A DNA stretch of 64,000 nucleotides from contig VXAY01002459.1 in assembly GCA_013399855.1 (NCBI GenBank), positions 1,333,466 through 1,397,465 on the forward strand, in the 5' to 3' direction. This DNA comes from Oxyruncus cristatus (lineage: Eukaryota; Chordata; Aves; Passeriformes; Cotingidae). Shown piece after piece: positions 47,334 through 60,279 of the stretch (position 1 is its first letter; every line of letters begins with the position of its first letter). A program made the position numbers and the translations under genes. Below the pieces are notes generated by a model that worked only from the letters and a program-made list of their open reading frames with translations, did not search any database and was not told where the DNA came from.

Positions 47334-47453
47334 ATGTTTGAAGAATATTTGGACTTTGACTTCGAAGCACTCAGACATAAGGGATGCACTAAAAAGGAAG
47401 AGATTCACTTTGAACAGATTATAGAAACCATGTGTGAGAGAGTAGAACAAATG
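47334..47453 (+). other. candidate exon with possible start codon, 40 codons
   Basis: From an ATG at 47334 the plus strand is open for 40 codons up to an ATG/GTAAGT donor. The peptide is acidic and helix-like (EEYLDFDFEALRHKGC, then EEIHFEQIIETMCERVEQM). An in-frame TGA lies two codons before the ATG, so the segment either starts translation there or begins at a weak acceptor just after it. Its hydrophilic, leucine/glutamate-rich character stands out from its surroundings, but I recognise no family. Confidence 0.2.
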
Positions 47454-50400
47454 GTAAGTGCTTGTTTTGAACATAGTTGAGAAGGGCACTATCAGTATTT
47501 TGTGCACAAAGCATGCATAAACAGAAAAATGTATCCAGTAGGTTCTACCCTAATGGGCACCCCATGTATAATCAGTCATATCTTAGATCAGTGGCCAAAA
47601 TGGGTATGTGACACATTCAGGTGAAGAGGATGCCATGGAATGCCCCACTCCCTCATTTTGCTCTGAACTTATGCTGTAATCCTTCTATTAGGTGGTGTCA
47701 GAAACAAAGATTGAAGTCAAAGCCTAGAACACCATATTAAAATTTCAGAACAGTTTGTGCCTGTCCCCTTTCCCAAACTAAGGAAAAGATAAATCCAATC
47801 TTATATCTTGTGTTAATAAAGTTCAGTCCACCAAATCACTGCACTAAGCAATTTTTTTTTATTGTCCTCAAAGAAACCTGTGTTAAAAGCACTATAGAAA
47901 GCAATCACAGAGCTTCACCACCTCTCATCTGACTGGGGTGCCCATTCAACTGAGCACAAGTGTCATCCGCGTAAGTTGCTATTAATTTCAGATCTAGAAA
48001 TGCTGAATTAGTGGTTGTTTTTTTGCCAAGTTGTCCCCCTTTTCTGCCTTGAGGTTCAATGCTGATTAGGGCTCAGCTGCAGACCTCATCTCTTGCTATC
48101 TCCAAGAGCAAGAGGCTGCTGTATAGAAAGGACCAAACCTCTGCACCCAGCTCAAGGCTTTTCAGCAGAGTAGCAAAAGTTGTTGTCCTGAGGCCAAGAA
48201 AAAAATAAATTAAGCTAGAACAGGTAGGCTTTCTGCCTTGTTGGGGATTGCTGCTCATCTCACTGAAGCGGTCCTGCAAGCCCTGATCTCTGGTAACAGA
48301 AGGATACTCACCTTTCCCAGGCTCCAGCAGCAGTGGAGGAGGAAGCAGGTTCATGGTTGCTCTTCTGCACAGCCTTTTCTGGAAGCCCTCTCCTTGGACA
48401 CATCTCAGTAATTCCAATACTGATAGTTACGGGGCTCAGCAAAGGTGTTGAGGTCGATCCAGCAACACCTTTGGACTCCAAAGACTTTGACAGCAGTACA
48501 CTTTAGGACACTGGAAGGTCTTATAAATGAGTAATCTATGCCCAGCATCCTGTTCAAGCCCAAAAGGAACAAAGAAGCAGCAAGCTCAGAGATTAGTTTT
48601 TCTCAGACACTTTTGAGTATCTGTATTGACCAGCTGCCAGATTGTAAGAGCAGGGAGCCCTGCTTTATACAGCACAGACACCAGGTTGCATACTGGATTA
48701 AACCCTACAAGTACCTTACAAGTTGCAAATCCCTCAATATCACCTGTTTTGAAATTGAGGTGTAGTGTAGTCACATTTTTTTCTCTGGAAGGGAGGACAG
48801 CTATTGATAAATAAGGGAAATCAGTCTTTGGGGCAAAATCAAACTGGCTCCAGTGGGTAGATATGTGAAATTTGGCTTCAAGAATGGAATTTTGATCTAC
48901 TATTTTATCCTTTCTAATTTCAAGAAATTATTAAGGAAATCTACTGGATTTTTGTTCTATGCCAAGGTGCTGCTTTCTGGTTACCAAAGTCACCACACAC
49001 CTAGGACAGTCCACAGACTGGACTGGTTGTTATTTAAATGATAACATGAGCCTTTGAAGTGTAGTAGCCCTGATGGGCAATAGGAATGAATGTGGAGGGT
49101 AGGGAGAATTGACTAGCTGGTGGGATACCAGTAAATACAAAGTGCTTAATCACAGGCAGACTCAGCACCTTGATCTCCCAATCGATAGCACTTGCAGGTT
49201 CAGAGCACACAAGGAAGCCTTGGGTTTAAAGAGAAGATAAAAGATGCTCTCTCTTGTTATTTTTAGTGTTCTATACTTGTACACCCTATTTCATCCTAGC
49301 AGTCCAAAGGCTTTTACAACTTTGTAAATGAAGCAAACACTTCACCCATTTCAGAGAGAAAATGTACCAGCTGTTCAGTATCGGAGGGCAGAGCAGGTCT
49401 GGGAATAAAGAGGGTGCCATATCTCCTTGTAATGCTATGATTTGAGAAAAGGGGATTTCAATAGGCAGCACTTTTAAACCTGAAGAAGTACTTAATCATG
49501 ATAGAGGCTAATTACCCATACCCTGGCAGAAATTCTACAAAGTTTTTGAATAGGCATGGGACCAACATGTGTTGTGAGAAATGCCAATTTTAACATCCAT
49601 TATTACCTTCAGTAAGCAGGAGCACAGTAAAATCTGCAACTGGCCTAGGGAGGAATGAGTTAGAAAGAGGCACAGTTTGATTTTTTCCTTTGGGCTAGGG
49701 AGAAAAAAAGGAAAACTAAAACCCATACACAAGGCTTATGTTTCAAGCAGCAACCACCAAGCTGTCCCCGCTGTGAACTGATAACTGAGACTGATAATAA
49801 ATGTAGCCTGACTCTATCAGCTGTACAGACCTACTGTGCTCAGCTGAAAATAGAAATAAAATCAAGTAGTGCCAAAGATGGACCAAAATGGATTCTCAGA
49901 ACACCAAGACCCCTGTGAACTTTGGCCATTTGGTTAATAGAAACCTTGGACACAGACCATCTCAGGATAGGGTTGAAAAACACTAATCCCAACTAACATT
50001 GTGCTAGTTTAAATCCCACGTTTTAGTTTCATATCTGTAGATGCTGTTTGTCGACTTCAGGATTGAAAAAATAAATTAAAAACCGAAGCAGTACTGCATT
50101 TTAGTATTCAGCTTGAAACGCTCTACTAGAAAACAGGGGGATTTTGTATTTCTGTGATTCTTTTTTTGTGATATACCTTTGCTCTGTTCTTGTCGTATAT
50201 TACAGTTTTTGGCAAGCAACAAGCAGCTTCCCCTTAGTAATTGAAAATATTTTCCAGCCTTAAGCTGGCTGCCTGCTGGCACATCTGATCTTGTGCTGCT
50301 GCTTGTGCTGGTGGAAATGAAAGGGCTGTGAGACAAAGAGCCACAGCCATCTTGCAGCTGGGCTGCACGGAGCTGCTCGGGAAGTGGGAATTCGTACAAA

Positions 50401-50555
50401 CAGCCTGTCCCATCCCAAGTCACTTCCCTGTATCTTAACGTTGCTTCTCAGAGCTGATAGAAAAGCTATGGGAGATTTGAAAAATGGCAAGTTCATAATT
50501 CCCAAAGGCTGAAAAGCAAGAAAAGAAATACTTTTTTTTCCTTCTCCCAATTGTC

Positions 50556-50592
<37 letters not shown>

Positions 50593-52239
50593 CTAGGGAT
50601 AAATCTTCATCCCAGTGTGTTCCTGCAGGCCTCCTGTAGCTGCCTCTCCCCTTGTCCCCCAGTTGTGCTGTTTTCCATGGGTTAGTGCTCTTGTCAACAT
50701 TCACCAAACCTTTTCCACCTCTCCTCTGTGTAAATCATGTAACCAAATTCTATTGCTACATGAGGTGAAAAGGCTGCGTTGCTGAGTGTAACGTTACACG
50801 TGATATCTCCAGAGCCTTTGGAGCTTAGAGGGACCATCTGATGGCATCACTGAGGGCATTTGAGGCATCTGATGCCTGCAGAGCCAAGGTAGTGGAAAGT
50901 GTTAAGATTGAGACTGGAATAAATGGAAAGACTTAACAAAAATAGTGGCTGTAAACAAACAAACAGACTGAAATTAGGGATAAAGACAGAGAAAAAGTCA
51001 AAAGATAAAAACATTCTCTTACCATGGAAACTATTGGTGCTACATATAGACAAAGGTCTGACAGCTTTTCCTTTTAAAATCCCCTATTTACAGGGATTAT
51101 AAAGCTCAGATGTGGAAAGTCTCTGAAACGTGGCTTGCAAGGTCTTGGGAAAGAAGCTTTAAAAATACATGTAACTATTTCATACTAAAGTATAAGACTG
51201 TAAATGTTAACTAATTTTAAGAGCTATGTAAAAAAAAATGCCAGAATGACTTAGCACACTCCTTGAGTCTAAGTTACATTTTTTTTATTAATTATTTAAA
51301 AATTTGCTGCAGATAATTCCAGCTACTCAGACTCTTCACATGAGTTCAAAATGCAACAGAGGCTGTTTTTAATTAAACACGTAGAGACTGACCCAGACAT
51401 CCAATTGTATTTTTCTTGTTGGGGGCTATACATTACTCAAAGATGGAAGAGGGAGATAAGAGTCACTGAAGTCCCTTTGCCACTATCAGGATGTTTTTAG
51501 GCAAGGAAGACTCTCAGACCACCAAACCTGCAGGTGATCTTTGACTGTCACATCCTCAAAGTAATGAAAAACCTTTCTGAAGCAGGAGTGAATATCTGCT
51601 CCCTTACTGGATGAAAACAATTTCAAGAATACAGCTCTGCTTATAAGTGGTTGAAACTTCAAGTTCAAATTCACCACCTGCAAATATTTTGCAGTATTTT
51701 CTAAAAAATAGGCATTTCTGCAAATATTCCTGTTAAAAGGCTCACTCCTTCAATGGAGTATTTACAAAGAATAAACACAAAGTAGACATTAGAACAGAGC
51801 AAATAAAAGAGGTGCCTATTTGCAAACCTGATGGCTACAGCGGGTTCACTCTTCTGTCCTCACAGCTTCAAAACTGTAGATTTATGGGAGTTTTACAGGT
51901 AGTAATTTTTCTTTTCCAATAATATTTTTAGCCACACCACATTTTTAGCAAAGAGATGACTGAGTAAAAGTATATATTTCTATTAAATTCAGTATGCTCA
52001 CAAGCAGATTTTAAGGGTTCATGGGCATGCCTTGTGGCAGAGAACATAGAAATGACCTAGGCCTCAGGAGTTAGAGTTTTCTACATAATCAGAACAGAAT
52101 CAAAATGTTAAAGCCTTGGAACCCACATGCTTGGACACAAATACAAATCCCTTTTCTCATTTATTAAAAAAACAGGATGAAAACAGACTGCTGAAATAAA
52201 AGTAGCAATTTTCCTCCAGGTTTTTATTTGTTTCAACCT
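47454..52239. other. non-genic stretch
   Basis: Unique A+T-rich DNA. At 48317-48375 the reverse strand shows an ATG in good context followed by MNLLPPPLLLEPGK and an AAAG/GTGAGT donor. This looks like a first exon but has nothing else to support it. A 31-base T run lies at 50560-50590. No gene recognised. Confidence 0.45.
50560..50590. repeat. poly-T run, 31 bases
   Basis: A pure T run. No reverse-strand AATAAA is found next to it and no coding remnant follows, so it is not clearly the tail of a processed retrocopy. Confidence 0.9.
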
Positions 52240-52700
52240 AACCAGCGTTTCAACGCACCAGTGACCCCTCAGACCTGAGAAATACTTTCAAAAATGCAAA
52301 TCCGCGTTCCCAACGCTGTGGTATAAGATGCTCTGATATGACACAGACTACGGACATCTCGGTCGTCAGGGGCAGGAGGAAGAGCTTTCTGCGTGGATTG
52401 GAAGCACTGAACTTTCCGTGAGGAGTTCCAGCTTTGAATGCTGTTCAAACCTGTCCGAATCCGAACCATCCAGCTGCGGTGCAAGAGGTGCTCATTTCTT
52501 GGTGGAGACGCGCCAAGGCATGCGGAGCTGGGAAAAATCGCTCTGTGCAGTACATGCTTTGGCACACAGCGGCTGCTGAACATGTCACAGCGATTAAAAA
52601 GAGGGAGAGAAGGTGCACTGAACTGGCAGACATCACTTGGTTCAGCGCCTGCGCTGGCCTGGGTTTGTTCCCGGGGGATGAGGTGGTGGATTCCTGGATC
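52240..52700. promoter_or_regulatory. CpG-rich patch, possible CpG-island-like regulatory region
   Basis: By hand count about 22 CpG occur in roughly 455 bp here, while most of the window has far fewer per equal length. On the plus strand a perfect octamer ATGCAAAT lies at 52294-52301, with a TATAAG-like site about 28 bp downstream. The low stop density produces several overlapping frames on both strands, including the longest of the window (157 codons, reverse, 52269-52742). The patch could be a promoter with a first exon, a hypomethylated enhancer, or a retained fragment of a foreign or duplicated sequence. No repeat family recognised. Confidence 0.4.
52445..52633 (-). CDS. possible small secreted-protein frame, 62 codons
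   Basis: Starting at an ATG at 52633 (reverse strand, G at -3), the frame runs 62 codons to a TGA. The first 25 residues look like a signal peptide: MSASSVHLLSLFLIAVTCSA has a polar start, a long hydrophobic core, and a small-residue run suited to cleavage (SAAA then VCQS). The remaining part has three cysteines and ends GWFGFGQV. The frame is open upstream to another ATG at 52753, giving 102 codons. It lies in the CpG-rich patch. A CAG/GTTTGA site near the end could be a poor donor, making this a first exon. No homologue is recognised and it may be chance. Confidence 0.18.
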   Translation of the reverse strand: MSASSVHLLSLFLIAVTCSAAAVCQSMYCTERFFPAPHALARLHQEMSTSCTAAGWFGFGQV

Positions 52701-55700
52701 ACTGCTGGCCAAGGTGCCCCTGCATAGTGCATTGCTGGGCAAAGCCAGAGCACAACAGCAGGAGGGTGAGGAATGGAGCAGGTTTAGGGATTTGGGCCTA
52801 TGGGCTTTTGTTAGATAATGTTCTTTCCTGCTTTTCTGTTGGATTCATCATCCTGGATGATGGGACAGAAGTCACTGTCTGGGACAGTGACACAGATGGG
52901 ACACTGGAAGTCACACTTTAAAAAAAACCCCTTGTCATTTCTGTTCCCAGGGTAATTCCTGTTCCACAGCTGAAGTGGACTTACAAAGCTCAAAAACTGT
53001 AATTCTTGTTGCTTACAGGTTTTTTCTACCTACTGGATAAAATTTCTTCATTACGTTCACAACCCACTTGCGAGGGCCTATCTAAATGTTATCGACTTCA
53101 GTCACTGTTTTCAAAAAGAAACAACCCCCTCACACAGACACACCCTTTCAGGAAAAGGGCAAACGAGTGGAATATTGCCTTAAGCTTGGACCATGCCGTG
53201 TCCAAGGTGGATGCAAGCTTTGACATGGAACAAAGTTCCAGAAAATTTCATCCTCTTTCTTAAATACAAAAGAAATTTAATTACACTGATAAAATCCTGC
53301 CTTGCAAATGGATCTCACCTTTCTTTCCCCTCTAGCTCCATGCCCTTTGTCCACTATAGAAATTACAGCATAAGCAGGAGTGAAAAATTTGTGAAAGAGG
53401 TGGTTTTTTTACATTAACCATAAGTGTCACAATTCCTAACTGCAACAGATACCCAGAACTTCAGCTACACATATAACTTTTCTACAGGTGCTAATATTGT
53501 ATGACTTTGCTCTAAAAGAACCTATTTTTTTTAATAAATTGCAACACTAAATAAAAGCCTGACTCTTTGCATTTGCTCTCTTGCTACAAGTTAAGTGTCA
53601 AATCTATTATAAGTCACCTAAGTTGTTGTACATATTTTCCAAAACCTAGAGCCATAAAAAAATTATAGCAATTTGATTGGCAGCATGCCTTGAATGTAAT
53701 TAATACACTGAAAATAAAACATGAAAAACTGTGATTGATTCTGTGTGTGTGTGCATATTTGCATGCTCGATACAAGAATAGCACTAAATCCCAAGAGTAA
53801 AAAAGCTAACAATTCACAATATTGGTTATCCAACTTCACCAGAATATAATTGGCCCTCAGGGAGTACAACAAAAAGTAACAAGTAAAATACATAGAGGAG
53901 TGGAAAGTGAGAGTAGGAAGTTTAAAAATGCAATTATTTTATGGTATCTAAAAAAATGATTGTTGAAGCCAGCTCTTTTTAATTTGTTTTGATGAAAATA
54001 GAAGATGAAATTTAAAATCTATTTATTGTCAACATTGTTATGGGTGGAAGAAAAAAAAAATTTAAAAAGGCTGAGACTTATCTAGAGATACTCCCATTGC
54101 TTCTGAAAAGCCAGTTTTCATCAATTATATTTTACAATCACAAAGAACACAAAACCATCTGAGCAGCCCAGCTTTTTATACTCAGAGTTTCTATGGATGT
54201 TTAAGGACTACATGGAAGAAAACAGGGTTCATTTTTTAGAAACTTAAACAGCTATGGGAAGGATTTAGGATGACTTCCAAGCCTCAGTCTCCTTGGAGAT
54301 ACTGAAGGATCAGACTGAAGGATGATTTGGTGAAAGTGAGTTTCAGAAAGTGATGAGGTGTTGTATGACAGGTAACAACCTGTTCCATTCCTGAGTTTCT
54401 TATCCCTGGGATTTTAAGATTACATGTTTGTGATGGTAGCATGCATTTAAGATGCTCTCATCATCCCTGTTGCTGCAATGTTGCTCCTGCCAGGCACTAC
54501 ACAACAAAGGGACTTTTTGTGCCCAAGAGAGTTCATAATTAACTTAATGATGAGAGGCAATAAACAGATATAATGAATGGAAGGAGTAACAGGGAGCAGT
54601 GAGATGTTTCTGCACAAGGGATGAATGACACTCACTGCAGACACAGCACCCAAATGCCACCAAGCGTTTCGTTGTCACGTCAGAGCAGGCAGGTCGGAAT
54701 GATCTAAGGGAGGATAAAGCACCATCCCTTTTGACTTTTGCAAATTTTACAATGATTCCACCTCCTTTATCCCAGCTTCAGTGTCCAGGGGGTCGAGGAC
54801 AGCCATTGGGCACTGGGGATGGGGGAAAAGTGCAAACAAGGGAGAAAGGGCAGGACTGGAAGAAGAGCAGAGGTCATTCCCATGATAACACAAGGGAAAG
54901 AGGGAGAAGACAGAAACAAGAGCTGTAAAAGGGGGGAAACTGCGGCAAAAGGGAAGATAAAGCAGATCAGGAAAGATCTGCAGTTCTCCTGGAACTGAAT
55001 TGCTAAAAGTTGAAAAACAACTTTTGTGTAAAATACAGTTTGATGGTTCAAGTGAATGGCACCGTGAGCGATGAGTCTAAAAGCCTCTGCCCTGTTGAAG
55101 ACAGGTGTGGAGATCAGTACAGTCAAAAATAAACAATTTTGTGTTTACTTTTTTTTTCAGGTCTGAAAAGTATAAGAAATGACATTTAAAAGTACATAAA
55201 GGGATTACTATCTCAATTGCTATGCCAGAGATTTATAAGTTCGAAAAAAACAGAAAACCCAAGTCTTCTGTGCAACCTCACGTCAACCCCTGGAAGGAGA
55301 TATAATCTTTCCTTATAAGTTCACAGAGAATTTTTGTCTTGTCATGACTTCTGCTGATCCCCTGTGTCACCCACCTTCTGGGTGGCCTCAAAAGTTCTCA
55401 GATTGAGAGAAAAACAAGCACACTATGTGGTTCATTTTAGGAAGTATTTACAATGAAATGAGCTAAGGTGGCTGGCCTACAATATTCCTTTAAGGTAAAT
55501 GTCGTCAATTTTAACAACAGTAACAAATTATCCACAGGTATCTCATGTTCTGCTATTAAAAGTAAGATAAGTACAAACACTCATCCTCATACCTTAATTA
55601 AAAAAACCCTCAGTGTTATGCTTTTTCTCAAAATAGATGACATTCACTTGATTACTGCGAGCATAACTACACAGCTCTAACCACAACAAATTATCCATCA

Positions 55701-57928
55701 CTCCCACATCTTATGCTGTTAATGGCAATGGAAGTACAATCTTCAAAAGCATCCAGTAAAGGCAGACTAAAGGCTGTTTCATTGCTCATCCAAAAATAGC
55801 AGAAAACTACCTTTTATATCATTCCAAGGGCTCTGCACTTTCTAGAAAATGTATGCCTTGCTCTTATCTGCACCTTGTCAGACAAAAGCCGTATGTCTTA
55901 GAAGTTCTAATATGCCCTTTACTTCAGGCAGACTTGGTTTTCCAAACTGTTAGTGGGAGCCTTATTATCTTGAATTACATTAGTTAGCTCTGAAATGTAA
56001 AACTGCCTATAATATACCTTGGTATTATTTTGTTGCATTGACAGAATATACTAAAATGGGAAATGTAACTGATGGATGTGGTGTTGAGCTGCTCCCGGGA
56101 GGACTAACAAGCGATGGATGTCCTAATGGAACAAGAACAATGGAGATTAAATAGAGGCCTGGGTTTTTGTTCTGCAAAGTATCTATAGAAAGAGACTATT
56201 TCTAATGTTAACTGTTCAAATAATCAGGAACCAAGGGAGCACAGGGACTACCATGCTGAGGAAGACCAAGCAATAACATGAAGGTTTGCGCTTCTACCAG
56301 TGATATATACAAGACATTTAGGATAAAGATACAAACCCCAAATGATACATGCTTTAATTGTGGATTCTATAGGGTCAGGAGGTGAGTTTCTCTTGACCTC
56401 AGCCAGTCTTCTTGTGCTGTGAAATATGATGGCAGTCTGTGATTTTCATCTTGATTACTGTAACAGTAGTTTGCACCCTCATTTATATTTACCCTTCTGA
56501 ATTAGCCGATACAATCTACTGGTAACAGGATTAAAAGTCACTGCAACACCGAAATAGATCATTAGAGACAAATTACATTTTTAACTAATGCGATTCTTAA
56601 GGCTCAGAAGTGATAATCCTCAGATGGTGGCAGACAAAAAAACCCTAACAAAATCCTGCAAAACCCATGGCTGAGCTTGCAATTAAGAAGAAACCAAATT
56701 TATTTGATGTCAGCAGTATGTTCATTGCCTCTGCTTCCACTGCAAGTGGCATACCGGTCCCTCCAGGATCACACGGTAATGCCACGTTCACCTCGAAGCC
56801 AAAGGGGAATTCCCTCTTGAGATTCTGTGCCATAGGCCCAGGTAATCAAGCAGCAGCAACTCTGTTCCTTCCCTGTTGATCTGGCCCCAAGGCTCTTCCA
56901 TTTGCTCTACTGCTCCAGTCAGCCAACCCCCTACAGCTTGGCTCATGATCCAAGCCCCCAGCTAGAGATGCTTTTGCAAGTTCTCCCATAACCTCTCACA
57001 TTCAACATGTTACTTCTGTCCCATGGGAACCTTTTTTTATAATCTTTGTGATCTGAAACTGTGTTTCCTCTACCCACACTCCTTTTCCTTTTTCTTATAG
57101 GCTCCCTTCATGAGGAACTTCTAAAGTTTTTCCCAAATAATTTTGTTGATAAAGATTCCTAATTCTTCTCCCAGCTGAGAGAATAATCACTGCTTTCTCT
57201 GGATCCCCTTAGCTATACTCAGGTTGTTCTCTCCATGACTTTCTCAGCCTATACTCTGCAATCTGCTTTCACTGCTACCTTAGATTCCACCTCCTGAGTG
57301 GCTGTTTTTGAGCTCCTGGACACTTTTATTTTTCAGCAATCACCCTTAAAAACAAAAATTCAGGTATCTGTGGGCTTCTCAAGCACATTTGAGAATGGAA
57401 AACAGAGTAAGGCAATTTTAGAGTAAGAGTTAACAAGCTCAGTCACACAAAACAGATGGAATAATCTGAAGAGTTTAGTGGCCACATTCCCATTTATAAT
57501 CTACTAGGTTTTTTTGCAAACATGCAGCTGTTTCAATATGTGAAAGCAAATAACATCACTGGGAAGTCAAACAAGAATCACGAACCTCCCAGTCTATTAT
57601 ATGCAAGCCTCTTGAAGAAAATGTACAGAGAAATAAACCATATTTGTTTAGTAATATTTTACTGGTTACTCTGTATACTCTTTAGATCCCTGTATGTTTA
57701 TTTTTACTAAATCCAGACACCCAATCACGAAGAAAGGAAAGCGTATTTCCCTACATAATACTTTAGATGGATTAGGGTTATGCAGAGTGTGCAAATCGCA
57801 CACTTCAGAATTATTATACTTTGGATGTTTCATATCAAAATTATGACATATATCATGGAATAAGTGAGAAAAGTAATGTAAGTTAATAGAAATTTGCATA
57901 CCCCTAAAGATGATGAGGTGGAACTCAC
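52701..57928. other. non-genic stretch
   Basis: Unique A+T-rich DNA with short GT alternation near 53743-53752. At 56373-56381 the plus strand has a 9-bp segment between an acceptor (TTCTATAG) and a perfect GAG/GTGAGT donor, too short to judge. No gene or repeat family recognised. Confidence 0.5.
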
Positions 57929-58000
57929 CTGGCATGTCATTACATGTAAGTCATCAGTGAATCCATCTGCTCTATCGCTGGTATACCAGAGCAGTATCAC
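57929..58000 (-). other. candidate internal exon, 72 bp
   Basis: The reverse strand has an acceptor (TTCCAGTTGCAG, weak pyrimidine tract), a 72-bp segment and a perfect CAG/GTGAGT donor. Only one frame is open. It spans exactly 24 codons in phase 0 and reads LLWYTSDRADGFTDDLHVM in its middle; the other frames stop early. No family recognised. Confidence 0.2.
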
Positions 58001-60227
58001 CTGCAACTGGAATATACTTGTGCCCCAAACAAACCACTGAATGTCCAGGAACTCTGCAGTTTTCTGATCTCTGACTTCTTATAAATTACCTTGTCTGAAA
58101 GTGTGAGGTACTAATAAAACTGACCAAGAAAAAATTTCTAACAACAGAAAATATGAGTGCATGTAGCACAATATTGAGCCTTGGTTGACGCTAAGATACT
58201 TCACAGGTGGTCCTCAGCTCACTTGGATTGCTAAACCTCTCCTGGAGTACCTGGTAAAGGGCCAGAGCCTTTAGAGGGTGAAAAGTCTTCTTGGCCTGAG
58301 CAGTAACCTGCATGGTCAAGATTTGACAATCCAGAAGAACAAGTTGCTCAGAACTGACTGCTCCTCTCTTTTGGACAATGGCCAGACTTGTATTAGGAAG
58401 CTAAGATCATAGTCAAAAGCTTTTCAGCAGAGTTAAGAGTAATATAGATAAAAAAATAATTCTTACAATTAATTCCTTTTTTCCCCTTTCTAATGAAATT
58501 CCTGTTTTGAATGTACCAGGTATCAATTGTCTCTATGTATTTATCCTTCTTACAAAAAAGGGATGCTGTCTGAAGCACTGAAGATGCCAACAAGGAACTT
58601 AAAATCATCTTATACAAATTAATTCAAATTGCAAGCACCAGTGTGCTTTGCCAGGCACCTTCTGGACTTTCAGAACCATGAACTCGCTTTTAAGTGTATA
58701 AACAACACAGAAGCAAGGGGAACAGTGAGTTGTGTTGCTTCCAGGTTTCATGCATCCATTTTTTCCTCTCTTTGTGCTGTGCCACAGCTCTGACTTGCAG
58801 CTGGACTAAGAGGACGGCTGCACTGTGTTGCATTTCAAATATTCCACCATGAGAATTCCACCATATTTTTCCCCAGCAGCCAGGGAAAGCAGGTCAAGGA
58901 TGTCATTTCACACACATTCACGCACGCACGCACACACTGCTGACTCAGGAGCAGCTTTAACTGAAAAGAAGTGATAACCAAGGGGGAAGTTGCAGTTAGT
59001 TTAAATCAGAGGCAAAGGAACTAAACATAAAAAAGTTGGAAAGCCATCCAGCTTCAAGCCATTGTTTCATACACTCTCACAAAAGGTGATTAGATGGAAA
59101 CACAGCAGGTTTAAAAACAAAATCTGCCCTTAATAGCTTTGTTGAAAACCAGCTTTTGTTTGAGGTAGGTTTAGTATAGCTCTCATGCTGTTTCATGGTT
59201 AGGATATTTCCCCCTAAGGTAATGTGTCAGGTATTGATAAGTTTGTTTTAAATTCTATATAATTAAAGCAGTAAATAGAATACTGACATGTCTGTGACCT
59301 GAAACACTGTGTAATAGATAAGTATATGTGGGACTGCGCTAGGAAAAACATGCATAGAATAAACCAGAGGTCAGCCAAGGTCCTCTGCTCTCAGTGAAAT
59401 TACCTGTTTACTCTAAATCATGCATCAGCATTAAAATTGCAGGAAGAAAGTTCCCCTCCTCCCTCCAGTACCGAGACAGATGGAATAGACCTCCAGCTGG
59501 AGCCTTTTCAATGTTTTTGTGGATGGCACTGATATATCCAGAAATTAAAAGCTGTATCTACTCAATTTTTTTTTGCTCTTGTGATAAGTATGCTAATTGG
59601 ATAAAACAAGCACAGACAGTTGCAATCCCATTGCTACAAGATATACTGTTTAATATCCACTCTAGCAATGAAAGTGATTCTGTTTGTGTTAGAAAAGAGA
59701 AGCCAAGGAGAAAGGTCATTGTATTGTGTCTGCAGCTTTCGCTCCTAATATGTGATTCTCATTTCTCAGTAAAGGGAAAATCAATACTTCCTTTAAGTTG
59801 CCTTGGATTCAGAAAAGACAGAGTTTTTACCCACTGTGTGGTAGTGATTTAGAATGATCATGAGGTATATTATGCAATGTTGGTTTTTACAGGGCTCTGA
59901 AGTTCATTTTAAAATTTTTAAATGTGCCATTGAGTCTTGTCCAGACTAGCAAAAAAGAAACATTTTAAGTGCTATAATTTTTTAACTAGAAATTTATCTC
60001 TCTGCTTCTGCTGCTTTTTAACACCTTACCGTTCTCCTCAGGTCTGACTTAGGTGGGAGATTTTACTCTCAAAGCTGGAAGATTAAAGGCAGCCATGGCA
60101 TCCAGGATTTCTGACAATAACAAAAGAAGTACTGATCAGGTTCATACATTTATTAGGGTTTACATAGCAAGAGGCTGTGTCTGTAACAGAGATGAACAAG
60201 TAATTTGCTTCCATTTTTCCTTTTTAG
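58001..60227. other. non-genic stretch
   Basis: Unique sequence. A short (CGCA)n/(CA)n run lies at 58919-58937. The 152-codon plus frame at 59394-59852 has no recognisable domain and I treat it as chance. Confidence 0.5.
58919..58937. repeat. (ACGC)n/(AC)n microsatellite
   Basis: Three to four ACGC units followed by AC units. It is short and imperfect. Confidence 0.8.
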
Positions 60228-60279
60228 TTATAAGATCGTATTGTCAACCAGATTTGGCTAGAAAGACTGAGAAAAACAG
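60228..60279 (+). other. candidate internal exon, 52 bp
   Basis: A very strong acceptor (TTTGCTTCCATTTTTCCTTTTTAG) precedes a 52-bp segment ending at a perfect CAG/GTAGGT donor. Only one frame is open, reading IRSYCQPDLARKTEKN, and a CpG is kept. It would enter in phase 1 and leave in phase 2. The splice signals are excellent, but the segment is short and the protein is not recognised. Confidence 0.22.

Noticed and set aside
48310..48420. Reverse-strand ATG followed by MNLLPPPLLLEPGK and a donor
   Set aside because: Looks like a first exon, but there is no CpG island, no continuing exon and the peptide is low-complexity.
50435..50707. Poly-T run considered as the poly-A tail of a reverse-strand processed retrocopy
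   Set aside because: No AATAAA lies at the expected distance, no coding remnant follows and no flanking duplication is visible.
56350..56395. 9-bp segment between TTCTATAG and GAG/GTGAGT on the plus strand
   Set aside because: A micro-exon this small cannot be supported from one sequence.
59394..59852. 152-codon plus-strand open frame
   Set aside because: No recognisable domain, no splice or promoter context, and composition typical of chance frames. A protein search or codon-conservation test could reverse this.
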